Shown here: positions 25,679 through 34,455 of the stretch, in pieces
Layout: the number at the start of each line of letters is the position of its first letter
Numbering within the stretch: the first letter of the stretch is position 1
Source: JAXDLW01 sp050998755
GTDB taxonomy: Bacteria > Chloroflexota > Dormibacteria > DASZGP01
NCBI GenBank assembly: GCA_050998755.1
Contig: JBPCPW010000023.1
Span: forward strand, 1 to 64,000
Length of the DNA: 64,000 nt
Direction: 5' to 3'
The notes under the pieces: generated by a model
What the model was told of the DNA's origin: nothing
Databases searched by the model: none
What the model saw: only the letters and a program-made list of their open reading frames with translations
Made by a program: the position numbers and the translations under genes

Positions 25679-27961
25679 GTGAGCATGCCTCCCCGTCGTC
25701 GAGCCGGCATCCGTGACTACCAATCCAGCGCCTCCAAAGGCCCCCGAGGCGGCACCAATGGTGGTGGCGGGCGGGCTTGGCGAGGCCCATTTGGCTGGAA
25801 CATCTGGCAGACGGCCGCGGCTGCTGCCGGGGCCCTGGTTGCCATCTTTTTGATCGTCACCCTGGTGGTTGCCGCCAGCCTGCCCGACCCCTCCAAGGTC
25901 GCGATCCATGCCGGCGAGGTGAAGCTGCTGGACACCAAGGGGCGCCTGGTCGCCGACATCACCGGCGGCAGCGAGAACCGCCAGGAGGTGCCGCTCAGTC
26001 AGATCTCGCCCCTGCTTCAACACGCCACCGTGGCTGCCGAAGACCGCAACTTCTACACCCACGCGGGGATCGACTTCGGACGACTGATCAAGGCCATGAC
26101 CATTGACCTGCTCAAGCGCCGGACGGTGTCGGGCGCCAGCACCATCACGGAGCAGCTGGCCAAGAACGTGCTTCTGACACCCCAGGGTGGGCTGCCCGGC
26201 CGGACACTGACGCGCAAGTACAAAGAGGCGATCCTGGCCACCGAGATCGAGCAGCGTTTCACCAAGGACAGGATCCTCGAGCTGTACCTCAACTCCATCT
26301 ACTACGGGCACCACGCATACGGCATCCAGGCGGCCTCCAAGGTCTACTTCAACAGGGACGCCAAGGACCTCACCCTGGGCCAGGCGTCCCTCCTTGCGGG
26401 GTTGCCCCAGGCCCCCGCCGTCTACGATCCCCAGGTCGACTACCAGGCTGCCAAGGACCGGCAGTCCTATGTCCTGGACCAGCTGGTTCGTAACAACTAC
26501 ACCAGCCAGTCGGACGCCGACGCAGCGAAGAAGGAGGACCTCCACTCCCAGCTGGTCTTCAAGCAGGACAACGTCAGTGGCCCGGCGCCCCATTTCGTCC
26601 AGTACGTCATCGGCCAGCTGCAGCGTCAGTACGGGGCAGAGGTGGTCAACGCCGGTGGGGTCCAGGTCACCACCAGCCTCGACCTGGACGTCCAGAACGC
26701 CGCCAATACCGCGGTTCACAACGGCGAGCCGAAGTTGGAGAGGTTCGGGGCCAACAACGCCGCGATGCTGGTGGAGGATCCCAAGAGCGGGCACATCCTG
26801 GCGATGGTGGGCTCCAAGGACTTCAACAACTCCGACATCGCCGGGCAGGTCAACATTGCCGGGCCCGAGACCAAGCGTCAGCCGGGGTCGAGCTTCAAGC
26901 CCTATGTGTACCTCACCGGGATAGCCAACAAGAAGTTCAACACGCTAACGGTGCTTCACGACACCATTGACCAGGCCAAGAGCATGGCGAGTTCGGGCGG
27001 TTCTCCGGTCCGCGACTTCGACAACCGCTACGAGGGCAAGATGCGTCCCCGTACCGCGCTGGTCCAGTCACGCAACGTGCCGGCCGAGGAGGCGATGCAG
27101 AAGGCGGGTCCGACCGACGTTGTGAACATGGCTCATACCCTGGGCATCGGAACCGAGATCCAACCCTTCCTCTCCAGCGCGATCGGCGCCTCCGAGGTGA
27201 CGATGTTGGATCACGCCGAGGCCTACGGCGTCCTGGCGACCCAGGGGACCAAACATGACCCCCAGCCCATCCTCAAGGTGGTCGACGGTTCCGGGAAGGA
27301 CATAACGATCCAGCCCGGTGGCGGTCAGTCGGTGGTCGACGGCGGGGCGGCGTTCATCATCAACGACATCCTGCTGCACTACAACGATGAGTGGGGGCTG
27401 GGTTTTGACCGCCCCATGGCAGCGAAGTCGGGGACCACCAACATCCAGAACGCCAACGGCAGCATCTCCACCGGGGATGGCTGGCTGATGGTCTACAACC
27501 CCGACGTGGTGATCGCCAGCTGGGCCGGCCACACCTACAGCAACGACTCCAAGCCGGAGGACAAGACCAGCGCCACCAAGAACCTCTTTGGCGTCGACGA
27601 GGGTACGACCATCGTCTCGCCGTTCCTGCGCAGCATGAAGGACCGCTGGCAGACGAAGTTCCAAAAGCCCGGGAGCGTCACCGTGGCCAACTGCGGCGGC
27701 AGCGGGGCCATCGACGTGCCTGACAAGTACGCTCAGCCAGGTGGCGAATACGTGCTCGCCGGCGATACTGCCGGGGTCTGCTCGTCGCCCAGTGCCGGGC
27801 CTTCGACGTCATCGAGCCCGTCAGCCAGCCCGAGCTCGACCCCAAACTCGATCCCCACCCCCAGCGAGCTGCCGAGCATCCTTCCGAGTCCGCTGACTAC
27901 GCCCAGCCCCACGGCCAGCGCCAGCCCGAAGGCCAGCCCGAAGGCCAGCCCAAGCCCTTGA
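25679..27961 (+). CDS. Bifunctional class A penicillin-binding protein
   Basis: A 760-residue peptidoglycan synthase. One membrane anchor (about 45-65) follows a basic, Gly-rich cytoplasmic tail. The GT51 glycosyltransferase has its catalytic Glu in AAEDRNFYTHAG and the motif GASTITEQLAKN. The transpeptidase has the active Ser in PGSSFKP (SxxK), SRN (SxN) and KSGTT (KTG-type). The last ~65 residues are a Ser/Pro/Thr-rich tail ending in repeats of KASP, likely outside in the wall. The gene overlaps the next by four bases (TTGA). Confidence 0.93.
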   Translation: MSMPPRRRAGIRDYQSSASKGPRGGTNGGGGRAWRGPFGWNIWQTAAAAAGALVAIFLIVTLVVAASLPDPSKVAIHAGEVKLLDTKGRLVADITGGSENRQEVPLSQISPLLQHATVAAEDRNFYTHAGIDFGRLIKAMTIDLLKRRTVSGASTITEQLAKNVLLTPQGGLPGRTLTRKYKEAILATEIEQRFTKDRILELYLNSIYYGHHAYGIQAASKVYFNRDAKDLTLGQASLLAGLPQAPAVYDPQVDYQAAKDRQSYVLDQLVRNNYTSQSDADAAKKEDLHSQLVFKQDNVSGPAPHFVQYVIGQLQRQYGAEVVNAGGVQVTTSLDLDVQNAANTAVHNGEPKLERFGANNAAMLVEDPKSGHILAMVGSKDFNNSDIAGQVNIAGPETKRQPGSSFKPYVYLTGIANKKFNTLTVLHDTIDQAKSMASSGGSPVRDFDNRYEGKMRPRTALVQSRNVPAEEAMQKAGPTDVVNMAHTLGIGTEIQPFLSSAIGASEVTMLDHAEAYGVLATQGTKHDPQPILKVVDGSGKDITIQPGGGQSVVDGGAAFIINDILLHYNDEWGLGFDRPMAAKSGTTNIQNANGSISTGDGWLMVYNPDVVIASWAGHTYSNDSKPEDKTSATKNLFGVDEGTTIVSPFLRSMKDRWQTKFQKPGSVTVANCGGSGAIDVPDKYAQPGGEYVLAGDTAGVCSSPSAGPSTSSSPSASPSSTPNSIPTPSELPSILPSPLTTPSPTASASPKASPKASPSP

Positions 27962-28260
27962 ACCTGGCGGTGATGCTGGCCTCCGACCGCGACCCGGCGG
28001 TCGTGGACGCGGCATCATCCATCTGCCTGGCGGCGGCGGCTGCCGGCCACCGTGCGCGGCTGTTCCTCTTGGGTGACGCGACGCGCCTGGTCGATGCCGG
28101 CGTGTTGCTCGCCGCCCAGGGGGTCGAGGTCTCGCTTTGCGAGGCCGACGCGGCGATGAGGGGCATCCACAAGAGCGGCCAGCGGGGAGTGTTCTTCGGC
28201 TCGCTTTACGACTGGGCCACCCTCGTCGAAGATGCGGACCGGGTGGTGTCGCTGGCATGA
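27958..28260 (+). CDS. DsrE-like small protein (subunit 1)
   Basis: A 100-residue protein with the DsrE/TusD-type fold pattern: LAVMLASDRDP, then AAAAAGHRARLFLLGDATRL and GVEVSLCEADAAMRG. A cysteine (SLCEAD) sits roughly where sulfur-carrying cysteines occur in the family, but assignment to sulfur transfer is tentative. The TTG start overlaps the PBP stop in TTGA and its stop overlaps the next gene in ATGA, so three genes are translationally coupled. The reason for coupling to a PBP is unclear. Confidence 0.6.
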   Translation: MNLAVMLASDRDPAVVDAASSICLAAAAAGHRARLFLLGDATRLVDAGVLLAAQGVEVSLCEADAAMRGIHKSGQRGVFFGSLYDWATLVEDADRVVSLA

Positions 28261-28568
28261 GCCGCGGCGTGGTCCTGGTTCGCAGCGACGATCCCGCCAT
28301 GCAGCTCCAGGCCCTCCGCACCCTGCTGAGCCTGTCGCTCGGTGATCGCCAGGGCGACCTGCTGATCGCCGCGCCGGGCCTGGGTGTGCTCGCGACGGCC
28401 CTCGACAGCGAGGCTGGGCATTGCCTGCAAACGCTGCGCCAGATCAAGCTGGGGATCGCGGTGGATTCCGACGCGGTCGGCGCGTCGCCACACCACGACG
28501 CCGAGGTGTTGCCCCACAGTGAATTCGTCGGCCGCCTGGCGACCTCCGAGTTCGTCCAGGTCTTCTGA
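28257..28568 (+). CDS. DsrE/DsrF-like small protein (subunit 2)
   Basis: A 103-residue protein starting MSRGVVLVRSDDP, with an alternating strand/helix pattern (LLIAAPGLGVLATAL, CLQTLRQIKLGIAVDSDAV) that suggests a second DsrE/F-type subunit. One cysteine is present in GHCLQTL. With its coupled neighbour it may form a hetero-oligomer like TusCD or DsrEF, but no TusA, DsrC or sulfur-oxidation genes are nearby. Homology is weak by eye. Confidence 0.5.
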   Translation: MSRGVVLVRSDDPAMQLQALRTLLSLSLGDRQGDLLIAAPGLGVLATALDSEAGHCLQTLRQIKLGIAVDSDAVGASPHHDAEVLPHSEFVGRLATSEFVQVF

Positions 28569-28615
28569 GCCGTGCATAGCCGGGCCCCGATCCCGTCTTA
28601 GACTTAAGCCGTCAG

Positions 28616-29086
28616 ATGATCTTCAGCGCGAAATGCGAGTACGGCATCAAAGCGATGCTCGACCTCTCCATCAATGGTGGTCCCGACATCCCGGTGCAGG
28701 TGCGGGTTATCGCCGACCGCGCCGAGATCCCCGAGGGCTTCCTGGAGCAGATCATGAGCGACCTGCGCAAGGCCGGCTTGGTCGAAAGCGTCCGCGGCGC
28801 CCACGGTGGCTACCGCCTGGCCCGAACCGCCGAGGAGATCAACCTCGCCGATGTCATCGAGGCCATCGATGGCCCGGTGACCCCGGGCGGCTGCCTGCGC
28901 GACAGCCCCGACCCCGGCTCTGGCACCAGTATCGCGGTGATCCAGGATGTCTGGCTGGATGTCCGCGACTGCGTCATGGACGTCCTGAGCACCATGGACC
29001 TGGCCCACCTCCGCGAAAAGCTCCAGCGCAAGCGCGGTGCGACAGTGGCCGAGCTGACCCGCGAGGTGCTGGCCGGGCGCCCCTAG
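28616..29086 (+). CDS. Rrf2-family transcriptional regulator
   Basis: A 156-residue winged-helix regulator: MIFSAKCEYGIKAML, then EIPEGFLEQIMSDLRKAGLVESVRG and the wing GAHGGYRLAR. Cysteines are at 7, 93 (GGCLRD) and 119 (RDCVMD). The IscR/NsrR three-cysteine cluster is therefore not in its standard spacing, so cluster binding is uncertain. It follows the DsrE-like pair by 47 bases and could control it or sulfur/cysteine metabolism, as CymR-type Rrf2 proteins do. TAGACT lies 11 bases before the ATG. Confidence 0.88.
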   Translation: MIFSAKCEYGIKAMLDLSINGGPDIPVQVRVIADRAEIPEGFLEQIMSDLRKAGLVESVRGAHGGYRLARTAEEINLADVIEAIDGPVTPGGCLRDSPDPGSGTSIAVIQDVWLDVRDCVMDVLSTMDLAHLREKLQRKRGATVAELTREVLAGRP

Positions 29087-29109
29087 CGGCCGGCGCGAAC
29101 CCCCCCTTC

Positions 29110-30582
29110 TCAACACGAGGTTCTCCATACCGACGGGTTGCCCTGGGGGTCGTATGCCGCGGGCACCGCGTGCGCGGCATTGGCCGCGCCGAGCACCCGC
29201 GCCAGGTCATCCTTGCCCAGGGCGAAGACAACCACACCGCATCCCGGCAACAAAGGGCTGGAACCCGGGTCTGGCCGCGGCGGACGGATTGACACCCGCC
29301 CTGTAGCCAGTTCGTCACGGTCGAGGAATCTGAGGTTGGTGGCCCGGTAATCGTCCAGCAGAACGGCGGATGGCGCGGCGGTCCGCGCCGCCTCCGCCAA
29401 CTGCACGAGGTTGAATGAGTAGGCGTCGTAGCGGGCGCTGACCGGGCGGCTGAAGTACGTGCCGGCGGCCGCCGCCGCCTGCGCGGCCAGAAGCACCGAG
29501 ACCGCCGCGGCCACGGCTGGCGCAGGCGCGAACCTGAGCCCCAGGCGCATCGCCTCCGCCACCCCCATCCCGACCAGGGCTGCCACCGGCGCCGCCAGCC
29601 CCAGGCTGCGGAGGAAGTGCGGCGCAGCGTCCGCTGTGGCCACCAGCGGCGGCACCAGGAACACGGGGATCGCGATCAGGACCAGCGACTCGAGCGGCTC
29701 GTGCCGGCGCCGCCAGGCTGCCCAGGCGCCCAGGCCCGTAAGGGCGGTCATTGGCACGCCCAGCATGGGCAACGCGTTCACGTCGTGACGCTGGTTGGGG
29801 TCGCCGGTCAATGGAAACATCAGCAGCGTGCGGACGGTGTGTTCGATCAACCCGGCGCCGGAGGCCGCCTGACCGCCTGCGGTGACCGCCAGCGCCCGCC
29901 CGAAATAGTGACCCGGGTCGGTCGCGGCGGTGTAGATCATCGGCGCACCGACGACGACATAGGCCAGGGCGACCCACCGGAGCAGCGGTCGCATGGCCTT
30001 CCATCGCGCCGCGTCGCGCGCTCGGAGCCACAGCGCCCAGGCCAGGAAGAGCACCGGCAGCAGCTTCAGCGGCTGGTATGTCCAGAGACCAAGAGCCATG
30101 GCGGCTCCGGCCAGCAGTGCCCCGTTGCGCGCCGGGCGATCGGCCCAGGAGCTCATCGCCCAGAGTGCCAACGCGCCGACCACCGGGACCAGCACGTTGC
30201 GCATCCCGTCGCGGGAGATGCACACCAGCCAGAGCGAGCCCGCCACCCACGCGGCGGCAGCGAGCGCCACCGTTTCGCCCCGCCGCCGGAGCCATAGGTA
30301 GACGGCGACGACGGCCAGCACCCCGAGCACGGCTGACGTCGCCCGCAGCACCGTCGTAGTTTCACCGGCGACGCGAAACGCGATCGCCACCAGGTACCCG
30401 TAGAGCGCCTCCCGCCCGGCATCATCCTGGAAGAACACCGGGTGGAAGCCCGGGGTGTGCAGGAGGCGGTGGGCGTCGTAGGCCTCGGCTGCCTCATCCG
30501 GGTATAACCCGCCGGGCTGCGCGTCGAGTGCCCAGAGCCGAAGGATGGCCGCCGCGACCACGACCGCCGCCACGGCCAGCAA
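29110..30582 (-). CDS. GT39/GT83-like polytopic membrane glycosyltransferase (1)
   Basis: A 490-residue membrane protein with about 10-12 hydrophobic segments. The first extracytoplasmic loop carries the acidic motif GGLYPDEAAEAYDAHR typical of PMT/ArnT-like enzymes that take sugars from polyprenyl-phosphate. The C-terminal ~120 residues form a soluble exported domain. It lies 20 bases after the second such enzyme. The TTG at 30582 is uncertain; the frame extends to a CTG next to the upstream stop, which would add an Arg-rich N-terminus. Acceptor (protein or glycolipid) unknown. Confidence 0.8.
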   Translation of the reverse strand: MLAVAAVVVAAAILRLWALDAQPGGLYPDEAAEAYDAHRLLHTPGFHPVFFQDDAGREALYGYLVAIAFRVAGETTTVLRATSAVLGVLAVVAVYLWLRRRGETVALAAAAWVAGSLWLVCISRDGMRNVLVPVVGALALWAMSSWADRPARNGALLAGAAMALGLWTYQPLKLLPVLFLAWALWLRARDAARWKAMRPLLRWVALAYVVVGAPMIYTAATDPGHYFGRALAVTAGGQAASGAGLIEHTVRTLLMFPLTGDPNQRHDVNALPMLGVPMTALTGLGAWAAWRRRHEPLESLVLIAIPVFLVPPLVATADAAPHFLRSLGLAAPVAALVGMGVAEAMRLGLRFAPAPAVAAAVSVLLAAQAAAAAGTYFSRPVSARYDAYSFNLVQLAEAARTAAPSAVLLDDYRATNLRFLDRDELATGRVSIRPPRPDPGSSPLLPGCGVVVFALGKDDLARVLGAANAAHAVPAAYDPQGNPSVWRTSC

Positions 30583-30602
30583 CTCGAGGATCCGCCTGCG
30601 CG

Positions 30603-32069
30603 TCAGTGGACCCAGGTCTCCACGCAGGTGAGATAGGCGCAGTGCCTCGATTTCATGTGCAGGTCACCGGGGAGGGCAGGCAACCCCTGACCCGGGTCGG
30701 TCACCAGGTACAGGGTGCCGGGAGGGTCTGGCACCGCCTCCACGATGTCGCCCGGGCGGAAACCGGCGAGACCGAAATACCAGGGCACCCGGTCTGCCCG
30801 GGCCCTGCTCACCGCGCGCACGCTGGGGTCCCCGTAATAGAGGATCTGGAAGTAGTGATAGGGGCCATTCATGAGGACGACATCCCGCGCGACGTCGACC
30901 CGCCCGGCCAGCGGGGCCATCGTCGCCGGGACGTCCGGTGTGGGAAGCGTCGTCATCTGGACCACGGTCACCGCCGCCAGCAGCGCCGCCGCCGCGCCCA
31001 CCAGCCACCGCCTCCCCGTCCACGCCAGCGCCGACCCGGCGATCGGCACAAGCTCGGTGGAGTACAGATTGGTGAAGCGTTCGTCGAGGAGTGGCTTCCG
31101 GAGGCTGAGGAGGAACAGGACACCCAGGGCGAAGCCCCCGGAACCCAGCAGGAACAGGAAGCCCCGGCGCTCGGGGGCGGCGGCAGCTCGGTAGGCCATG
31201 ATAGCCAGCAAACCCACCAGCGGGATTCCGATCAGAGCGGCGGCGATGATCACCGTCGTGGGCCCGGGGTGGGTGGCCAGTTGGGCAATCGTCGAAGGGA
31301 GGTCAGCGAGCGACAGGGGCGCGATCCAGTACGGCTCGCCGGCGTGGCGAAATTGAGGAGCGGCGTACAGCAGCCAGGGCACCAGGGTGCCGCCGGCGAT
31401 CGTCGCTGCGGCTGCGACCCTGACGAGCGCGCCTCGCGTCGGGCGGAGGAACAGGACCGCGGCCGCGAGCTGCGCGGGAATAGCGAGCGCGACGAGGTAA
31501 TGCGTGTAGAGCGCGAACACGGTCACCAGGAGGTAGGCCCCGACCCTCGTATTCGACGGGTGCTCCACGGCCCGCCAGAGGGTCAGCGCCATCGCCAGCA
31601 CCATGGCGATGGCCAGGGAGTACATGCGGGCATCGCGCGACCACAGCACCAGGAGCGGCATGAACGCGGTGAGCAGAGCGGTTGCAACCCCGGCGCGGTC
31701 ACCGCCCAGTCGCCGTCCCAGCGCCGCGGCCAACGCCACCGATGCCGTGCCCGCCAGGACCGATGGCAGGCGCAGGGCGTCGGGGGAATCATGCAACAGC
31801 GTGGCGAGACGATCGAGCAGGTACTGCAGTGGGGGGTGGTTGTCGTTGTGGACAACATCGATCATGTCGCCCAGCGACCTCCTCATCAGCACGCCCATGA
31901 AGGCCTCGTCGGTCCACAGCGGCGTGAGCCCGAGGGACAGGCCGCGGATCAGCAGCCCAAGGCCGGTGACCAGCAGGACCGCGCGGCCGTACGCGGTATT
32001 CGCCCAGCCCAGCCTGCCCGCGGGACGGGCCCTAGAGGCCTGGGCGGTTGGTGAGGTGGTGTGTGCCAT
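30603..32069 (-). CDS. GT39-like polytopic membrane glycosyltransferase (2)
   Basis: A 488-residue membrane protein with about 11 hydrophobic segments. The catalytic-loop pattern is LTPLWTDEAFMG, followed by the second-loop NDNHPPLQYLLDR, which matches the DE and NHPPLY motifs of GT39-type enzymes. It precedes and probably shares a transcript with the other glycosyltransferase. The start overlaps the end of the upstream CBS protein by 38 bases. The pair may glycosylate exported proteins, such as the Pro/Thr-rich surface proteins of the sortase locus; this is inference. Confidence 0.85.
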   Translation of the reverse strand: MAHTTSPTAQASRARPAGRLGWANTAYGRAVLLVTGLGLLIRGLSLGLTPLWTDEAFMGVLMRRSLGDMIDVVHNDNHPPLQYLLDRLATLLHDSPDALRLPSVLAGTASVALAAALGRRLGGDRAGVATALLTAFMPLLVLWSRDARMYSLAIAMVLAMALTLWRAVEHPSNTRVGAYLLVTVFALYTHYLVALAIPAQLAAAVLFLRPTRGALVRVAAAATIAGGTLVPWLLYAAPQFRHAGEPYWIAPLSLADLPSTIAQLATHPGPTTVIIAAALIGIPLVGLLAIMAYRAAAAPERRGFLFLLGSGGFALGVLFLLSLRKPLLDERFTNLYSTELVPIAGSALAWTGRRWLVGAAAALLAAVTVVQMTTLPTPDVPATMAPLAGRVDVARDVVLMNGPYHYFQILYYGDPSVRAVSRARADRVPWYFGLAGFRPGDIVEAVPDPPGTLYLVTDPGQGLPALPGDLHMKSRHCAYLTCVETWVH

Positions 32070-32661
32070 GGACGTACGTGAATATCAGCACGATCACCAG
32101 GATGATCGCCACGATCACGCTGCCCAGAACCAACCAGGGAGCGGCGCGGCGCGCCGGAGTGGCCTGGCGGGCGGGGCCTCCCCGCACCACCGCAGCGAGC
32201 TCGTCGAGACGCGCCAGGATGTCGGCCACGGTGAGCGTCCCAAGCGGCATGCCGCGCTCTTTCCACTCCGACCAGAGACCAGACTCCTCGGTGGGCGGAG
32301 GATAGGCGACCAGCACCGTGGTGGTGGAGGTGTCGAGCATCCGCTGGGCGACGTCGCCGACAGGTTCGTCGGGGGCGACGATCAGCGGGTCCGGATCCAT
32401 CACTTCGGCGGCGGTTCGGCGGTCCGGGCTGTCCCACCCGCGCGCCACCGCGTGTTCATCGATCATCCCGATCAACTCGCTGCTGATATCGATCGCCAGG
32501 ACCGTGCGCACCCCGCGGTCGCGCATCGCGCGCGCGACGTCGCGGACGCTCATGTCAGCGTCGACCAGGATCACCCCGGCACGCATCACGTCGCGGACCG
32601 GGCGAGTGGTCGCTGACCCCGCGGGGGACTGCGGAGCGGCGACCTGACCTGCGGCGCTCAT
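32032..32661 (-). CDS. Membrane-anchored tandem CBS-domain protein
   Basis: About 209 residues. Two CBS motifs are seen: VRDVMRAGVILVDADMSVRDVARAM and AAEVMDPDPLIVAPDEPVGDVAQRM, followed near residue 165-190 by one strong membrane segment (WLVLGSVIVAIILVIVLIF). CBS pairs usually bind adenosyl nucleotides. The ATG at 32661 starts one base after the stop of the preceding CBS gene, so the two are likely co-translated. It may sense energy status at the membrane; partner unknown. Confidence 0.82.
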   Translation of the reverse strand: MSAAGQVAAPQSPAGSATTRPVRDVMRAGVILVDADMSVRDVARAMRDRGVRTVLAIDISSELIGMIDEHAVARGWDSPDRRTAAEVMDPDPLIVAPDEPVGDVAQRMLDTSTTTVLVAYPPPTEESGLWSEWKERGMPLGTLTVADILARLDELAAVVRGGPARQATPARRAAPWLVLGSVIVAIILVIVLIFTYVHGTHHLTNRPGL

Positions 32662-32662
32662 G

Positions 32663-33061
32663 TCATCGCTGACGGGCGAGGTGAGCAGCCAGGTCGCTGT
32701 AACCCAGCACGCCAACCGGGTGGGAAGGGCTGCCATCGGTCACCACCAACAGCTCCGCTCCGCTCTTCACCAGACGATCAACCGCATCGCCGAGCGGCTC
32801 GCGGGCGCCTACACTGGGCGGCGGCTCGAGCGTCATGATGTCCGACGCCATGCCCTCGGTGCGGCCCTCGATCACTGCGCGGAGCAAGTCCAGGTCGGTG
32901 ACCACGCCGGCGATCAGGTCTGAGCCCGAACTGGCAACGATCATGGCCCGGACACCCTCATCCTGCATCCTGCGCGCCACCTCCATCACCGGGGTCCGGA
33001 GGGTGCAGCTGGGCAGTCGCGAGCGCATTGCCTCGGCCACCGTGGCCCCCTTGGTGGTCAC
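32663..33061 (-). CDS. Small tandem CBS-domain protein
   Basis: A 132-residue protein that is nothing but a CBS pair: VAEAMRSRLPSCTLRTPVMEVARRM and ASDIMTLEPPPSVGAREPLGDAVDRL. The GTG at 33061 is chosen because upstream residues in the longer frame are the antisense-like shadow of the cytochrome gene and because TAGACT lies 5 bases upstream. It is nine bases downstream of the cytochrome b stop. Ligand likely AMP/ATP or similar; function unknown. Confidence 0.82.
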   Translation of the reverse strand: MTTKGATVAEAMRSRLPSCTLRTPVMEVARRMQDEGVRAMIVASSGSDLIAGVVTDLDLLRAVIEGRTEGMASDIMTLEPPPSVGAREPLGDAVDRLVKSGAELLVVTDGSPSHPVGVLGYSDLAAHLARQR

Positions 33062-33066
33062 TCCGA

Positions 33067-33072
33067 AGTCTA
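33067..33072 (-). promoter_or_regulatory. -10 element TAGACT, leaderless start of the CBS protein
   Basis: TAGACT on the minus strand is 5 nt before the GTG at 33061 and overlaps the stop codon of the upstream cytochrome gene. Confidence 0.45.
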
Positions 33073-33723
33073 GCGGGAGAGACGATCCAGCGGATGATGC
33101 TCCCTGAGCCAGGGGAGAGGCACAAGGCCGCTGATCATTCCGCTCAACCCGGGCCGAGTGGGGCGGTGCACGGCGCTCAGGTAGATGTGCCCCGCGACCA
33201 CTGGGAGGAGCAGGAGCCAGGTCAGGTTGTGCAGCGTGCGGCTGTTCTCGAGAAGCCAGAACGGGGCGTGCAGGGGGGGAAACAGGACTACCCCAGTCAG
33301 GCCCAGCGAAATCAGGGCGACCGCGCTGATCACAGCATTGCTCTTCTGGCCGGCGTTGAAGCGTCCGGCGGGCGGCAGTTCGCCCACCAGGCCGGTTCGG
33401 CGCGAGAGCCACGTCCGCAGCCAGACCCGGTCATCGGAGCTCCAGAGGTCGACCTCACGGACATCAGCGGCGATCCGGCGACGGTCGCCGAGCGCGAGCA
33501 CCACCATGGGTGCCACGACCGAGCCGAAGCCCGTTATCCAGTGCGCCACGCGCACCACTTCGCGGCTACCGAACAGCTTGGCCGCCCCCGGCAAGATCAG
33601 GGAAAGGCCAGTGGCCATCGCCAGCAGCAACGGCACCCCGACCGCCCAGTGCAGCCAGCGCTCGCTGACGTTGAAACGTTGGATGGTCTCCGGCGCGCTA
33701 TTTAAGGTAGGCGTCGACGTCAT
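33070..33723 (-). CDS. Cytochrome b561-like membrane subunit
   Basis: A 217-residue membrane protein with four main hydrophobic segments, in the pattern of bacterial cytochrome b561 / formate dehydrogenase gamma. Candidate heme ligands are the histidines in ERWLHWAVG (near residue 25), RVAHWITGF, NSRTLHNLTW and AGHIYLSAVH. Its start overlaps the end of the molybdoenzyme gene by 26 bases, so it is most likely the quinone-facing electron partner of that enzyme, in the way MsrQ serves MsrP although from a different family. Confidence 0.85.
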   Translation of the reverse strand: MTSTPTLNSAPETIQRFNVSERWLHWAVGVPLLLAMATGLSLILPGAAKLFGSREVVRVAHWITGFGSVVAPMVVLALGDRRRIAADVREVDLWSSDDRVWLRTWLSRRTGLVGELPPAGRFNAGQKSNAVISAVALISLGLTGVVLFPPLHAPFWLLENSRTLHNLTWLLLLPVVAGHIYLSAVHRPTRPGLSGMISGLVPLPWLREHHPLDRLSR

Positions 33724-34369
33724 AGCCGCGCTGCTCCCAGTAACCGGTTTCCTGCTCCCCTGTTAGGCGGATGCGGGAGACCCATTTGGTCCCCTTGTAC
33801 CCGAACATAAACGGCACCACCAGGCGTAATGCCGCGCCCCGGTCAGCGCTCAGCGGTGCGCCATTGATCCGGTGCGCCAGCATCACCTCGGGGCGGCGGG
33901 CCTCGGCCAGCGACAGGCTGTCGACGTAGATGCCGTCGGCGCTGTCGAAGCTCACCGACCTGGCCGCCGCGGTCGGCCTGGCGAGGTCGATAAGCGTCGA
34001 GACCAGCGGGCCCTGCCACCGGACGTGGGGCACCTTCCACCCGGTCACACACATGTAATCGTGCATCTGGTCGGACTGCGGCAATGCGAGCAGGTCGGCG
34101 AACCTCAGGGTTATCGGGTTCTCGACCAGGCCGTCGATCCGCAGGTCCCAGTTCTTGCCGTCGAAGGAGGGCTGAGCGTTGGCCACCGTGTAGAAGTAGA
34201 AGCCGTCCTGGGGGATGAAAGCCTTGAGCGGGGCAAATTGACCGACCGCGCCGAGAAGCTTGCCGCCGCCTGCCCCGACCACCGCGCCGGCTCCAAGCAG
34301 GCCGAGAAACATCCGGCGACCGACGTGCTGGCGCCCGGGCTCCTCCTGGTCTCTCTCGTGCGCATCCAC
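33698..34369 (-). CDS. Sulfite-oxidase-fold molybdopterin oxidoreductase (MsrP/YedY-like)
   Basis: A 223-residue exported molybdoenzyme. The N-terminus GRRMFLGLLGAGAVVGAGGG is a Tat-type signal or anchor. The domain has NWDLRIDGLVENP, then YMCVTGWKVPHVRW with the cysteine that ligates Mo, and LVVPFMFGYKGTKWVSRIRLT. Relatives reduce oxidised methionine or act as sulfite dehydrogenases; the substrate here is open. The GTG at 34369 is the longest sensible start. It is co-translated with the cytochrome b subunit. Confidence 0.87.
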   Translation of the reverse strand: MDAHERDQEEPGRQHVGRRMFLGLLGAGAVVGAGGGKLLGAVGQFAPLKAFIPQDGFYFYTVANAQPSFDGKNWDLRIDGLVENPITLRFADLLALPQSDQMHDYMCVTGWKVPHVRWQGPLVSTLIDLARPTAAARSVSFDSADGIYVDSLSLAEARRPEVMLAHRINGAPLSADRGAALRLVVPFMFGYKGTKWVSRIRLTGEQETGYWEQRGYDVDAYLK

Positions 34370-34443
34370 GTTAAAGAGAACCCTCGCACAGGCGTACTGT
34401 TCCCTGTCGTATCGCTCCCGGTTTCACCAGCCCACGACACCTT

Positions 34444-34449
34444 TATCCT
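34444..34449 (+). promoter_or_regulatory. -10 element TATCCT, leaderless start of the zinc-ribbon gene
   Basis: TATCCT lies 6 nt before the ATG at 34456. Confidence 0.5.
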
Positions 34450-34455
34450 TGGGGC

